From: JBMORL01 sp049322335
Lineage (GTDB): Bacteria > Bacteroidota > Bacteroidia > Flavobacteriales_D > UBA2798
Reading direction: 5' to 3'
NCBI GenBank assembly: GCA_049322335.1
Contig: JBMORL010000113.1
Coordinates: 1 to 57,549 of the forward strand
DNA length: 57,549 bases
Positions 18,131 through 26,945 of this stretch are shown one piece after another (within the stretch, counting starts at the first letter, position 1; each line of letters starts with the position of its first letter). Made by a program: the position numbers and the translations under genes. The notes beneath the pieces are model-generated. The model did no database searches. It was not told where the DNA came from and saw only the letters and a list, made by a program, of their open reading frames with translations.

Positions 18131-20284
18131 TCACTCTTCACTGATTACTTCCCCCTCCGGATTATGCCGTTGCAATAAAATAGTTAAAATATCCTGTGCA
18201 GCCACGGGAATTTTTGTTCCCGGACCAAAAACGGCCCCCACTCCGGCCCTGAACAGAAAATCATAATCCTGCTTAGGAATCACTCCACCGGCAATTACCA
18301 TGATGTCTCCCCTTCCGAGTTTTTTCAATTCGGCAATAACTTCCGGAACTAACGTTTTGTGGCCTGCTGCCAGTGACGATACGCCCAGAATATGAACATC
18401 ATTTTCAGCCGCCTGCATAGCCGCTTCGGCAGGTGTTTGAAATAAGGGGCCGATATCCACGTCAAAACCGAGATCGGCAAACGAGGTGGCAATTACCTTT
18501 GCTCCACGGTCGTGGCCATCCTGTCCGAGTTTGGCTACCATGATACGTGGCCGCCTTCCTTCGAGTGAAGCAAAACGGTCAGCCAGTTCACGGGCTTTTA
18601 TAAATTCTTTGTCTTCCATAACGGTTGAGGAATATACTCCGGCAATAGAGCGTATTTCGGCTTTGTAGCGGCCGTATACTTTTTCCAGTGCCATTGAAAT
18701 TTCACCTAACGAGGCACGGACACGCGCTGCTTTTACTGACAGATCCAGCAGGTTCCCTTCCCCTGTTCGTGCAGCATTTTCCAGGTCATCCAATGCTTTC
18801 CGGACATCCTTTTCATTTCGTTCTGTTCTCAGTTTATTCAGGCGGGCGATCTGTGCCTCACGTACTTTTTTATTATCTACTTCCAGTATCTCAAATTCCT
18901 TTTCGTTTTCTGAGAAATAACGGTTTACCCCTACAATTACTTCCTGTCCCGAATCAATCATGGCCTGCCTGCGGGCTGCCGCTTCTTCAATACGCATTTT
19001 TGGCAACCCGGTTTCGATTGCTTTTGCCATCCCTCCCAGTTTTTCCACTTCCTCTATCAATGTCCACGCTTTTTCTATCAATGCATGGGTCAGCGATTCT
19101 ACATAATATGAGCCACCCCAGGGATCGACAGCTTTGCAGATATTGGTTTCTTCCTGTATAAACAACTGCGTGTTTCTGGCAATACGGGCAGAAAAATCGG
19201 TGGGCAATGCTATCGCTTCATCAAACGCGTTGGTGTGCAGCGATTGCGTGCCACCGAAAACAGCTGCCATAGCTTCTACGCATGTACGAGCCACGTTATT
19301 GAATGGATCCTGCTCGGTGAGGCTCCATCCCGATGTCTGACAATGGGTACGCAGGGCCATCGATTTTTCATTCTTCGGGTTGAATTGCTTAACGATCTTT
19401 GCCCACAACACCCTTGCAGCCCTCATTTTGGCAATTTCCATAAAGTAATTCATGCCGATGGCCCAGAAAAAAGAAAGGCGCGGAGCAAAATCATCAATAT
19501 CCAGTCCGGATTTGATCCCTGTGCGTAAGTACTCCAGTCCGTCAGCCAGCGTATAGGCCAGTTCAAGATCGGCAGTAGCTCCTGCTTCCTGCATGTGGTA
19601 GCCGGATATACTGATGGAATTGAACTTCGGCATGTTTTGCGAAGTGTATTTGAAAATATCAGCAATGATGCGCATGGAAGCTAACGGAGGATAGATATAC
19701 GTATTGCGCACCATAAATTCCTTGAGAATATCATTTTGTATTGTTCCCGAAAGCTGTTCGGGTTTTACGCCCTGCTCTTCGGCTGTTACGATATAAAAAG
19801 CGAGTACCGGCAACACCGCACCATTCATAGTCATAGAAACCGACATTTCTCCCAGTGGAATCTGGTCGAAAAGAATTTTCATATCGAGAATGGAATCAAT
19901 GGCCACACCTGCTTTTCCCACATCACCCGAAACACGGGGATGATCGGAATCGTAGCCACGGTGAGTAGCCAGGTCAAAAGCTACTGATAATCCTTTTTGC
20001 CCGGCTGCAAGATTTCTGCGGTAAAATGCATTTGATTCTTCGGCAGTACTGAAACCGGCATATTGCCTAACGGTCCACGGCCTGATGGTGTACATGCTGG
20101 CATAGGGACCACGCAAAAAAGGAGACACTCCGGCAAGATAATCCACATGGTGGAGAGCCTGGATGTCTTTTTCCGAATACACTGATTTCAGATCAATCTG
20201 CTCGCGGGAAGTAAACACATCAAACTTTTCGGAAGAATTTTCTTCTTCCGCATTTATTTCTATGTTAGTGAAATCAGGACGCAT
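18131..20284 (-). CDS. mutB: Methylmalonyl-CoA mutase large (catalytic) subunit
   Basis: A protein of 717 residues. The N-terminal barrel carries TIRPWTVRQYAGFSTAEESN (near residue 67, including the substrate-contacting Arg/Tyr) and the catalytic-His motif SISGYHMQEAGA (near 225). The C-terminal cobalamin domain has the base-off ligand motif DGHDRG near residue 590 and the GVSSLAAGHK and AGGVIPxxDY motifs. With the small subunit it interconverts succinyl-CoA and (R)-methylmalonyl-CoA in propionate metabolism. Its start overlaps the 3' end of the small-subunit gene by 11 bases, as expected for a heterodimer. All key motifs are intact. Confidence 0.97.
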   Translation of the reverse strand: MRPDFTNIEINAEEENSSEKFDVFTSREQIDLKSVYSEKDIQALHHVDYLAGVSPFLRGPYASMYTIRPWTVRQYAGFSTAEESNAFYRRNLAAGQKGLSVAFDLATHRGYDSDHPRVSGDVGKAGVAIDSILDMKILFDQIPLGEMSVSMTMNGAVLPVLAFYIVTAEEQGVKPEQLSGTIQNDILKEFMVRNTYIYPPLASMRIIADIFKYTSQNMPKFNSISISGYHMQEAGATADLELAYTLADGLEYLRTGIKSGLDIDDFAPRLSFFWAIGMNYFMEIAKMRAARVLWAKIVKQFNPKNEKSMALRTHCQTSGWSLTEQDPFNNVARTCVEAMAAVFGGTQSLHTNAFDEAIALPTDFSARIARNTQLFIQEETNICKAVDPWGGSYYVESLTHALIEKAWTLIEEVEKLGGMAKAIETGLPKMRIEEAAARRQAMIDSGQEVIVGVNRYFSENEKEFEILEVDNKKVREAQIARLNKLRTERNEKDVRKALDDLENAARTGEGNLLDLSVKAARVRASLGEISMALEKVYGRYKAEIRSIAGVYSSTVMEDKEFIKARELADRFASLEGRRPRIMVAKLGQDGHDRGAKVIATSFADLGFDVDIGPLFQTPAEAAMQAAENDVHILGVSSLAAGHKTLVPEVIAELKKLGRGDIMVIAGGVIPKQDYDFLFRAGVGAVFGPGTKIPVAAQDILTILLQRHNPEGEVISEE

Positions 20285-21704
20285 GTGACTTTATTCCTGT
20301 TTTTTCAGTTTCTTCTGCAAGACGGAAAAGCCGAACAGTGTTTACCGGGGAACTGAGTGGAGAAGATATGAATGACGGAGATGATGCCTGTTCAGGCTGA
20401 TCTGCGGGATTTGGAAATTTATTTACACCGGTGAGAACAATCTTTCCGTTTTTAAAAGCATCTTTTTTCTCTTTTGAGGCTTTTTCTATAGCGGGCTGAA
20501 GCAGGTTTTTTTCTAGTGAAGAAATAAATCCTCCGGCACTTTCTGTTTCCTTAAATAATTTCCAGGCTCCTGCTGCCAGTTTACGGGTTAATTCTTCTAT
20601 AAAATACGAACCGGCAGCCGGATCAGCCACCTTGTCCATTTCTGCTTCTTCTTTCAACATTAATTGTATATTGGAAGCGATACGCTGGGAAAATTCATCA
20701 TCATATTTTCCGTTATAGGGGTGAATGTATAACGAGTCGCATCCTGCCGCTATAGCTGCGATAGCCTGTGACGTTGAGCGAAGCATATTGGTGTTGGCAT
20801 CTTTTACCGAAAAATAAAAAAGTGAAGTTTCACTTTGGATGTATGTATTTTTGCTGCACTCATGCTGTGGATGGTATTGTTCCACCACCATAGCCCACAA
20901 TTTACGAAAAGCGCGTAGTTTGGCTATTTCAGCATAAAATTCATTTCCCGCTGAAAAACGAAATCCGATTACTGCTGATGCATCATCTGCCGGAATGCCA
21001 TTATTGCATAATAAATACAGGTATTCATGTCCCTGTGCCAATGCAAAAGCAATTTCCTGCATTGTGGTGGCTCCTGCATGATGGAAAGAGGTGGCATTTA
21101 CAGAAACAACGCGGGGCTGCGGAGAAATATTTTTTGCTGCTTTGGCCTGTTCAATTATTTCTTTTTCGCTACCGGCCCTTGAAACAGGAAAACTTCCTTT
21201 CACTATCAATTCACCATAAGGATCATTAAGAAAACCGGCACGTAATTCGTTTTTATTTATTCCGTTTTCATCTGCATAGCGCACCAGGTGTTTTATTCCT
21301 TCTGTACTGAAATTTTCGAAATTCACTTCGATATACGCAATCTGAATTCCTTTCAGCAAGGCAGAAAATTCATCATAACTGATTTTCTTTTTTTCATTCC
21401 TGAATGTGAGTGACGATACCCCTTCATTCAGCGCTTTCAATGCCTGTTTGTTGGCAGAGGCGATATCATTCACTTTTATCATCCGGTTAATTTCCCAGTG
21501 ATTGGAATTTTTGAATGAATGATAGATTTTTTTTGCAGAAGAATTTTTTGAATTATAAAACGGCAGCATGGAAAATCCGTTATCTGTATTCCATCCGAGA
21601 ACGGTTTTATAATCGGCCCCTTTCAATTCTTTGGCAATGGCTTTTTCCCATTCCGAAAATTCAGGTGCTTTAAATCCGCTTAGTATTTCTGCTGCTTTTT
21701 TCAT
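20274..21704 (-). CDS. mutA: Methylmalonyl-CoA mutase small subunit
   Basis: A protein of 476 residues, shorter than many MutA proteins (about 620) because it lacks the C-terminal cobalamin-like domain. The barrel homology is clear (ATSFHHAGATTMQEIAFALAQG near residue 205; VADPAAGSYFIEELTRKLAAGAW near 355), while the cobalamin ligand and catalytic His are absent as normal for the non-catalytic subunit. It precedes and overlaps mutB. A -7 element TACTTTTG lies just upstream. Full function depends on MutB. Confidence 0.93.
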   Translation of the reverse strand: MKKAAEILSGFKAPEFSEWEKAIAKELKGADYKTVLGWNTDNGFSMLPFYNSKNSSAKKIYHSFKNSNHWEINRMIKVNDIASANKQALKALNEGVSSLTFRNEKKKISYDEFSALLKGIQIAYIEVNFENFSTEGIKHLVRYADENGINKNELRAGFLNDPYGELIVKGSFPVSRAGSEKEIIEQAKAAKNISPQPRVVSVNATSFHHAGATTMQEIAFALAQGHEYLYLLCNNGIPADDASAVIGFRFSAGNEFYAEIAKLRAFRKLWAMVVEQYHPQHECSKNTYIQSETSLFYFSVKDANTNMLRSTSQAIAAIAAGCDSLYIHPYNGKYDDEFSQRIASNIQLMLKEEAEMDKVADPAAGSYFIEELTRKLAAGAWKLFKETESAGGFISSLEKNLLQPAIEKASKEKKDAFKNGKIVLTGVNKFPNPADQPEQASSPSFISSPLSSPVNTVRLFRLAEETEKTGIKSHAS

Positions 21705-21717
21705 GAGTAACGGATAT

Positions 21718-21725
21718 CAAAAGTA
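21718..21725 (-). promoter_or_regulatory. Candidate -7 element of the mutA-mutB operon
   Basis: On the minus strand TACTTTTG matches TAnnTTTG 13 bases before the mutA ATG. No -33 TTTG is obvious. Confidence 0.4.
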
Positions 21726-21745
21726 TAAAAAAGCGAGGGGACTTT

Positions 21746-21776
21746 AAAGAAAAAAGGTGGCATTTGGCCACCTTTT
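21746..21776 (-). terminator. Rho-independent terminator of glnN
   Basis: Stem AAAAGGTGGC / GCCACCTTTT with a 5-base loop, followed on the minus strand by a T-rich run. It lies 18 bases past the glutamine synthetase stop and separates it from mutA. Confidence 0.85.
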
Positions 21777-21794
21777 AACTATTTGACTACAAGT

Positions 21795-23987
21795 CTATTT
21801 CGTAAACAACAACTCCCTCATCTTGGGAAGCGTCCAGTATTCATCATCCACAAGTAATTCGAGTTTATCGGCATGTTCGCGGATGTCATCAAAGTAGGGT
21901 TTTACCTTATCACAATACGCAATAGCCATTTTGCGGGAATCATCAAGATTGTTGGCTTTTTTTCTTTCTTCGGTCATCTCCTCCACTTTCACGATAATCG
22001 CATTAATGTGTTCGCCAATTTCGGTTGCAATATTTTTCAATCCTTCCACCGATTTTTTTCCGGCAGCACCGATAATTTCCTGTTGTTTGGCAATGGTATC
22101 GAGAATTTTTTCCTGGTATTTTAATGCAGCCGGAACAATTCTTGTCAGGGAAATATCGCCAATAATTCTTCCTTCGATCTGTAGTTTTCGTGTATATTTT
22201 TCAAGTTCGATCTCATGGCGCGCTTCCAGTTCACGGTGCGTCATGATACCAAGGTCTTCAAACAGTTTGGTGGTTTCTTTACTTACCAGTACATCCAGCG
22301 CACGCGGAGTGTCTTTGATGTTGGAGAGTCCGCGTCTGGCGGCTTCTTTCACCCATTCTTCTCCATAACCATTTCCTTCAAAACGTACTTTTTTAGAATC
22401 GACAATGTATTTGCGGAGAGTTTGCAATATCACTTCATCTTTTTCTCCTCCTTTTTCAATTTGTGCATCCACTTCTTTTTTAAATTTCAGAAGCTGGGCC
22501 GTTACGATTGTATTTAAAACACTCATTGCATATCCGCAATTGGCAGAAGAACCCACAGCACGGAATTCAAATTTATTTCCCGTGAAAGCGAAAGGAGATG
22601 TTCTGTTTCTGTCGGTGTTATCCAAAAGAATTTGCGGAATTCTTCCAATCTCCAGTTTTACATCCGTTTTGTCTTCGGGCGACATTTTTCCGCTCTTTAC
22701 GTTCTTTTCCAGGTCGTCCAGCACTTTGGAAAGCTGATCTCCAATGAAAGCGGAAATGATGGCAGGAGGAGCTTCGTTTGCACCAAGGCGGTGATCGTTA
22801 GATGCTGACGCAATGCTGGCACGAAGAAGATCCGCATGGTCGTAAATGGCTTTGATGGTGTTTACAAAGAAAGTAAGAAACATCATATTAGCCTTGGGAG
22901 TTTTCCCGGGGCTTAACAGGTTTTTTCCCGTATTGGTAGCCAGCGACCAGTTATTGTGCTTTCCTGATCCGTTGATCCCTGCAAATGGTTTTTCGTGCAG
23001 CAACACGCGGAAATGGTGACGCCTTGCCACTTTTTCCATTACGTCCATTAATAAAAGATTGTGGTCGTTGGCCACGTTTACTTCTTCAAAAATAGGAGCA
23101 CACTCAAATTGGTTGGGAGCCACTTCATTATGTCGTGTCTTTACGGGAATTCCCAGTTTCAGCGCTTCAATTTCGAAATCGCGCATATAGGCAAACACAC
23201 GTTCGGGTATGGAACCGAAATAATGATCTTCCAGCTGTTGTCCTTTAGCAGGAGAATGTCCGAATAAAGCGCGGCCGGTCATTAACAAATCCGGGCGCAC
23301 ATTAAACAATGCTTCATCCACAAGAAAATATTCCTGTTCCCAGCCTAACGTGCAGATGACTTTAGTTACATTTTTATCAAAATACTGGCATACTTCGGTA
23401 GCAGCTTTATCAATGGCATGAGTGGCTTTGAGCAGCGGCATTTTATAATCCAACGATTCGCCTGTATATGAGATGAAAATAGTAGGAATACAAAGTGTTT
23501 TTCCCATTAAGAATGCGGGAGAAGAAGGATCCCATGCTGTATATCCGCGCGCTTCGAATGTGTTTCGGATTCCACCGCTGGGGAAAGAAGAAGCATCTGG
23601 TTCCTGCTGCACGAGCATTCCGCCTGAAAATTTTTCGAGTGAACGCCCGTCACCACCGATAATAGGTTCAAAAAACGAATCGTGTTTTTCGGCAGTGGTT
23701 CCGGTGAGTGGCTGGAACCAGTGTGTATAGTGAGTAGCTCCTTTATTAATAGCCCAATCTTTCATTCCGGCCGCTACGTGATCAGCAATGGAACGTTCGA
23801 TGCGGGTGCCTTCCACCATAGCCTGGCGCACTTTATCATATACATCACTTTGAAGGTATTGGCGCATGGCCTGGTCGTTGAAGACATTTTCTCCGAAAAA
23901 AGAGGAGATGCGTTCGTTTCCGGGTTGATTGTAGTTGGGCTGGCGGTTAAAAACCTCTTCCAGTGCCTTAAAACGGAGGTGTGACAT
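21795..23987 (-). CDS. glnN: Glutamine synthetase type III
   Basis: A frame from a TTG at 24011 exists, but a TAnnTTTG promoter element covers that point, so the ATG at 23987 (MSHLRFKALEEV) is preferred (730 residues). The size and motifs match GSIII: SSFFGENVFN near residue 28, TRHNEVAPNQFECAPIFEE near 285, the Gln-synt core EKPFAGINGSGKHNNWS near 340, and a C-terminal helical region (EEMTEERKKANNLDDSRKMA). The enzyme makes glutamine from glutamate, ammonia and ATP in the cytoplasm and is the usual form in Bacteroidota. It is a single-gene unit with its own terminator. Confidence 0.96.
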   Translation of the reverse strand: MSHLRFKALEEVFNRQPNYNQPGNERISSFFGENVFNDQAMRQYLQSDVYDKVRQAMVEGTRIERSIADHVAAGMKDWAINKGATHYTHWFQPLTGTTAEKHDSFFEPIIGGDGRSLEKFSGGMLVQQEPDASSFPSGGIRNTFEARGYTAWDPSSPAFLMGKTLCIPTIFISYTGESLDYKMPLLKATHAIDKAATEVCQYFDKNVTKVICTLGWEQEYFLVDEALFNVRPDLLMTGRALFGHSPAKGQQLEDHYFGSIPERVFAYMRDFEIEALKLGIPVKTRHNEVAPNQFECAPIFEEVNVANDHNLLLMDVMEKVARRHHFRVLLHEKPFAGINGSGKHNNWSLATNTGKNLLSPGKTPKANMMFLTFFVNTIKAIYDHADLLRASIASASNDHRLGANEAPPAIISAFIGDQLSKVLDDLEKNVKSGKMSPEDKTDVKLEIGRIPQILLDNTDRNRTSPFAFTGNKFEFRAVGSSANCGYAMSVLNTIVTAQLLKFKKEVDAQIEKGGEKDEVILQTLRKYIVDSKKVRFEGNGYGEEWVKEAARRGLSNIKDTPRALDVLVSKETTKLFEDLGIMTHRELEARHEIELEKYTRKLQIEGRIIGDISLTRIVPAALKYQEKILDTIAKQQEIIGAAGKKSVEGLKNIATEIGEHINAIIVKVEEMTEERKKANNLDDSRKMAIAYCDKVKPYFDDIREHADKLELLVDDEYWTLPKMRELLFTK

Positions 23988-24008
23988 AGAATTTTTGTAT
24001 TTTTTTGA

Positions 24009-24016
24009 CAAAACTA
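24009..24016 (-). promoter_or_regulatory. Candidate -7 element of glnN
   Basis: On the minus strand TAGTTTTG matches TAnnTTTG. Transcription would start near 24003, about 16 bases before the ATG at 23987. Confidence 0.5.
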
Positions 24017-24019
24017 TCC

Positions 24020-24088
24020 AAAAAAACGGGGGTATATCCCAAAAAAGTACACTTTTTTATGAACAAGAGGTAAAAAAATGGGGGTATA
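24020..24088. repeat. Direct repeat upstream of glnN
   Basis: The 17-base string AAAAAAAYGGGGGTATA occurs at 24020-24036 (Y=C) and at 24072-24088 (Y=T), 52 bases apart, directly upstream of the glnN promoter element. It could be a regulator site; that is inference. Confidence 0.45.
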
Positions 24089-24183
24089 AAGGTAAAAAGG
24101 GTTAAAAGTTGAATATTTTATCAAAAGGAAAGATATACTACAGTGAGATGTCAGGCTGTGCCGGGAAGTTGGTGCATTAAAGC

Positions 24184-24300
24184 ATTACCGGAATATATAC
24201 CGGAATTTTTACACAGTTTTACTACACAATTTTAAATTAAAATATTGTTAAGCAGATATTTAAAATATATTATATTACCGGAAATAATACCGGAATTTTT
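24184..24300. promoter_or_regulatory. Four TACCGGAA sites in two phased pairs
   Basis: TACCGGAA occurs twice in each of 24184-24210 and 24274-24300, with the members of a pair 12 bases apart and the two pairs exactly 90 bases apart, each ending in a T-run. The second pair ends where a -7-like TATATTTA begins (24301-24308), in the place a -33 box would occupy, 17 bases before the ATG at 24325. The rest of the gap 23988-24324 shows no gene. Confidence 0.5.
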
Positions 24301-24324
24301 TATATTTATCCAATAAAAAAAACC

Positions 24325-24987
24325 ATGAGATCTATCCTTTGCACTACCCTATTTCTGATCGCTGCATCGGGAATAGTTGCACAAACTGCACAACATCCGG
24401 TTAATCTTTCATTTGGAGGAGGGCCGCAACGATATTACGGAGACCTGGGAAACGGATTCCGGTTTAAATCCTGTTGCTGGTACGGAGGCATGGGTGGAAG
24501 TGCAAATTTTTACCTGAACCGTTCATTTGATGCAGGGGTATTTTGTTTTGTAGGCGACTATAATTTTGTACAACCAGATGAAGTAGCCAAAACACCTGTT
24601 GCAGAAGAATTGCAATGTGGCGGATGTTTTGACAGGATCGGGTTAGGTAACCTGAAATCGAGACTGAGTTCGGGTGGTGCTTACCTGCGCTATAAAATCG
24701 GTAACAATAGTATGTTTGGCAACGGATCGCGATGGAAACCATACGTTTATTTTGGAGCCGCTTTTAATCATATAGCCGATCGTATGAAAATGAATTGTGT
24801 GAATCCGGGAAATTATTTTTCACTGAATGGCGGTGCGGGTATAAAATTCCAGCTGAATGAACGGTTTAACATCGGGTACAATTTTGCTCTCGGGTATTTT
24901 ACCAATGACAGCGTGGACAATATTTCCAATGGTACCGGTGATATGTATATGCAAAATACATTGGTTGTTGGCGTGGATTTGTTTTGA
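24325..24987 (+). CDS. Secreted/outer-membrane beta-barrel-like protein
   Basis: A protein of 220 residues with a signal peptide (ILCTTLFLIAASGIVAQ). The mature chain is Gly/aromatic rich with alternating strands (VNLSFGGGPQRYYGDLGNG, PYVYFGAAFNHIADR, LNGGAGIKFQLNERFNIGYNFALGYF) and ends TLVVGVDLF with a terminal Phe, as outer-membrane barrels do. It has six Cys residues (a CC pair, then CxxC and single Cys), more than usual for such barrels. It is preceded by an array of TACCGGAA repeats. No named family recognised. Confidence 0.65.
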   Translation: MRSILCTTLFLIAASGIVAQTAQHPVNLSFGGGPQRYYGDLGNGFRFKSCCWYGGMGGSANFYLNRSFDAGVFCFVGDYNFVQPDEVAKTPVAEELQCGGCFDRIGLGNLKSRLSSGGAYLRYKIGNNSMFGNGSRWKPYVYFGAAFNHIADRMKMNCVNPGNYFSLNGGAGIKFQLNERFNIGYNFALGYFTNDSVDNISNGTGDMYMQNTLVVGVDLF

Positions 24988-25030
24988 CATCAACCCTATT
25001 ACTTTCAATTAAGTATTCAAATAAAAAACC

Positions 25031-25405
25031 TTGAGATTTCGTCTTTTCATTTTCACCTTTTTAATTTTCTCCGGCTGCATTGCTGGCGGTAAGCTAAAGC
25101 ATAAGTATTCGGAGCCGTGGGTTTTCAGAGCGGGGACAGACACCTGGTTTTTTGATCGTGATCATACTTTTTCACTAACTTCAGTATCACGCGACCATGT
25201 AAAGCAGCATGATTGTTATTGGGGGACCTGGGAAATAAAGAATGATTCCGTATTTATTTTTTATTCAGCGTCCCGTAACATGGCTAATGAAAAACCGCAA
25301 AAAATTTCTTATGAGAAAGCGGATACATTGTTCATTCATAAAAGAAAGTTGTATGAGGAAAAAGTGATTTACGGAACAGGTTATGAGGCCCGGATTGGGA
25401 AATAG
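25031..25405 (+). CDS. Small lipoprotein, TTG start
   Basis: A protein of 124 residues beginning at a TTG (25031), because the lipoprotein signal (FIFTFLIFSGC, Cys about residue 16) follows directly and no in-frame ATG precedes it. The A-rich leader AATAAAAAACC before the start resembles the one before the upstream gene. The mature part has a calycin/lipocalin-like look (WFFDRDHTFSLTS, CYWGTWEIKNDSVFIFY), similar to small proteins that test GTWxIxxDxI patterns, but no family is certain. It is 43 bases after the upstream gene and probably co-transcribed. Confidence 0.6.
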   Translation: MRFRLFIFTFLIFSGCIAGGKLKHKYSEPWVFRAGTDTWFFDRDHTFSLTSVSRDHVKQHDCYWGTWEIKNDSVFIFYSASRNMANEKPQKISYEKADTLFIHKRKLYEEKVIYGTGYEARIGK

Positions 25406-25485
25406 ATAAAACACTGCTTTGATCCACCGCCTGTACGAAATATCCAATGGCTCCTGTTTTTGGAAAAGAGTATCAGTAAAAACGG

Positions 25486-25519
25486 AAAGGCCCGCCTTAA
25501 CCTTTTTAAGGCGAGCCTT
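25486..25519. other. Stable hairpin between convergent genes
   Basis: AAGGC-c-CGCCTTAA pairs with TTAAGGCG-a-GCCTT around a 4-5 base loop. There is no T-tract, so it may be a weak bidirectional terminator between the convergent genes ending at 25405 and 25679. The remainder of 25406-25678 shows nothing else. Confidence 0.5.
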
Positions 25520-25678
25520 CCGCGAAAGGTAATTAAGGGAAGCACCATAAATCAAACCTAAATCATGAAAAAACAACATTACCTTTCTACCCGCTTTTAT
25601 TTTAACCACTTATAGCCAGATCAAGCGAATATTCTATTTCATTTTTTAATTTACACATCTATCCGTAATCAATATTCC

Positions 25679-26206
25679 TTAAAAAATTATTTTCAGGCCA
25701 AGTCCGGGATCAAGAGAAGTCCAAATACCTCCGTTGGTATTTATTTCAAAATACGGTTTAAAGTCGATACTAAGAGCAAGGGGTATAGTCGGAATTTTAT
25801 ATTCCATTCCCACTACTCCATCAATTCCCAATCCAACACCATCATGGTGATAATGATAATACCTGTCACCCCAATGATGATGAAAATTATATCCGACTTC
25901 AAACACAGCGTGTGCTCCTGCTCCGTAATACCAGTTAAGTCCGTTTAAATGGAAGGCCGGTGAGTATTTTTCATAGAGGATGGTGGCACTTAATCCGTTA
26001 TTCCATACGCCAACTATCCCTTCCACTGCCACTTTTTCCCCGAAAAATCTTTTCACAGAAAGTCCTGATGTCTCACCGGCCCTGAGTCCAATTGCTGTTT
26101 TATATGATGGCTGATCAACAACAGGAATATTGTCCTGAGCCTGCATGGTGGAGAGTAACAACACACCTGCCATTGATAAGAGCCTGTTTATTTTTTTTGT
26201 TTTCAT
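25679..26206 (-). CDS. Outer-membrane barrel-like protein with histidine-rich loop
   Basis: A protein of 175 residues with a signal peptide (LLSMAGVLLLSTMQAQ). The strand pattern (YKTAIGLRAGETSGLSVKRF, VAVEGIVGVWNNGLSATILYE) and the terminal LGLKIIF suggest a small outer-membrane barrel. Near residue 105 a loop, YNFHHHWGDRYYHYHHDG, holds six His residues and could bind metal; this is inference. It is the third gene of a likely operon after a receiver-domain protein and another barrel (gaps 16 and 18 bases), and so probably under the sigma-54-like promoter at 27427. Confidence 0.65.
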   Translation of the reverse strand: MKTKKINRLLSMAGVLLLSTMQAQDNIPVVDQPSYKTAIGLRAGETSGLSVKRFFGEKVAVEGIVGVWNNGLSATILYEKYSPAFHLNGLNWYYGAGAHAVFEVGYNFHHHWGDRYYHYHHDGVGLGIDGVVGMEYKIPTIPLALSIDFKPYFEINTNGGIWTSLDPGLGLKIIF

Positions 26207-26224
26207 AGCTTTTATTTTAATTGA

Positions 26225-26929
26225 TTAAAACAAATATCCTGCACTGATTACAAAATAGCTGATGCGGGCATCCCTGTCATTAATTTTTCCAATGGGATTC
26301 ATGCTTTTATTTACTCTGAAATCGAGAAAAAATAACCTGTTATCTTTTCCGCTCACATCTATTCCTGCACCATAAACCCATGGCGTTTCCATGGTGTTCA
26401 GTCCCTTCATTCTGTCATCAAAAAATCCATTTTCTTCATTGTACGTACCATCATGATAGGTTCTCGTTTGCCAGGCAGCAAGTTTAAAGTTTATACCTGA
26501 CCCCCCATAAGCTTTCAGATAAAAATCTTTTCCCAGTGGCAAGCTCAATTTAACTGTAAATGGAATTTCGCCATAAAAAAGATCATATTGTTCGTCATAC
26601 GCATAGTTTCTCTGGTTACCAAAAAAATCTGTTTCAGTTACGTAACCAGATGTTCCGGCTCCTTTTTTGGAAAGCAGAAAGTCGGCATTTATTCCAAAAA
26701 AACGTGTAAACTGGTAGTTGGCACTTATACCCAGATTTATTGCCAGCTTGCCGCTTTCGGTGGAATTACCTTCTATTTCCATATTGCTCTCACCCAGGCC
26801 AAATCTGCCGCCATAACGAAATCCTTTTTCCTGGGCTACTGCCATGTTCATAGTGAATGCGGCCAATAAAAAGAAAACCGTTCTTTTTATTGTTAACGCT
26901 TTGTTTTGTTTTTTCCTTTTCATATTCAT
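26225..26929 (-). CDS. PorT-like outer-membrane beta-barrel protein
   Basis: A protein of 234 residues; signal peptide about residues 14-32 (TVFFLLAAFTMNMAVAQ). The pattern GFRYGGRFGLGESNMEIEG, NLGISANYQFTRFFGINADFLLSKKGA, IPFTVKLSLPLGKDFYLKAYGGSGINFKLAA (separate segments) is that of the PorT/outer-membrane beta-barrel family common in Bacteroidota, ending SYFVISAGYLF. ATG codons at 26929 and 26923 are both possible starts. It is 16 bases after the receiver gene at 26946-27395, so a signalling receiver and two barrels are transcribed together. Confidence 0.75.
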   Translation of the reverse strand: MNMKRKKQNKALTIKRTVFFLLAAFTMNMAVAQEKGFRYGGRFGLGESNMEIEGNSTESGKLAINLGISANYQFTRFFGINADFLLSKKGAGTSGYVTETDFFGNQRNYAYDEQYDLFYGEIPFTVKLSLPLGKDFYLKAYGGSGINFKLAAWQTRTYHDGTYNEENGFFDDRMKGLNTMETPWVYGAGIDVSGKDNRLFFLDFRVNKSMNPIGKINDRDARISYFVISAGYLF

Positions 26930-26945
26930 TTTGTTTTAATGGTTT

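Noticed and set aside
18688..19161. Open frame of 157 codons antisense to mutB
   Set aside because: It is a shadow of the mutB reading frame with a biased His/Pro/Leu composition and no known domain. The same applies to long antisense frames near 42153-42617, 43056-43475 and 44595-45008 in icmF and 21931-22368 in glnN.
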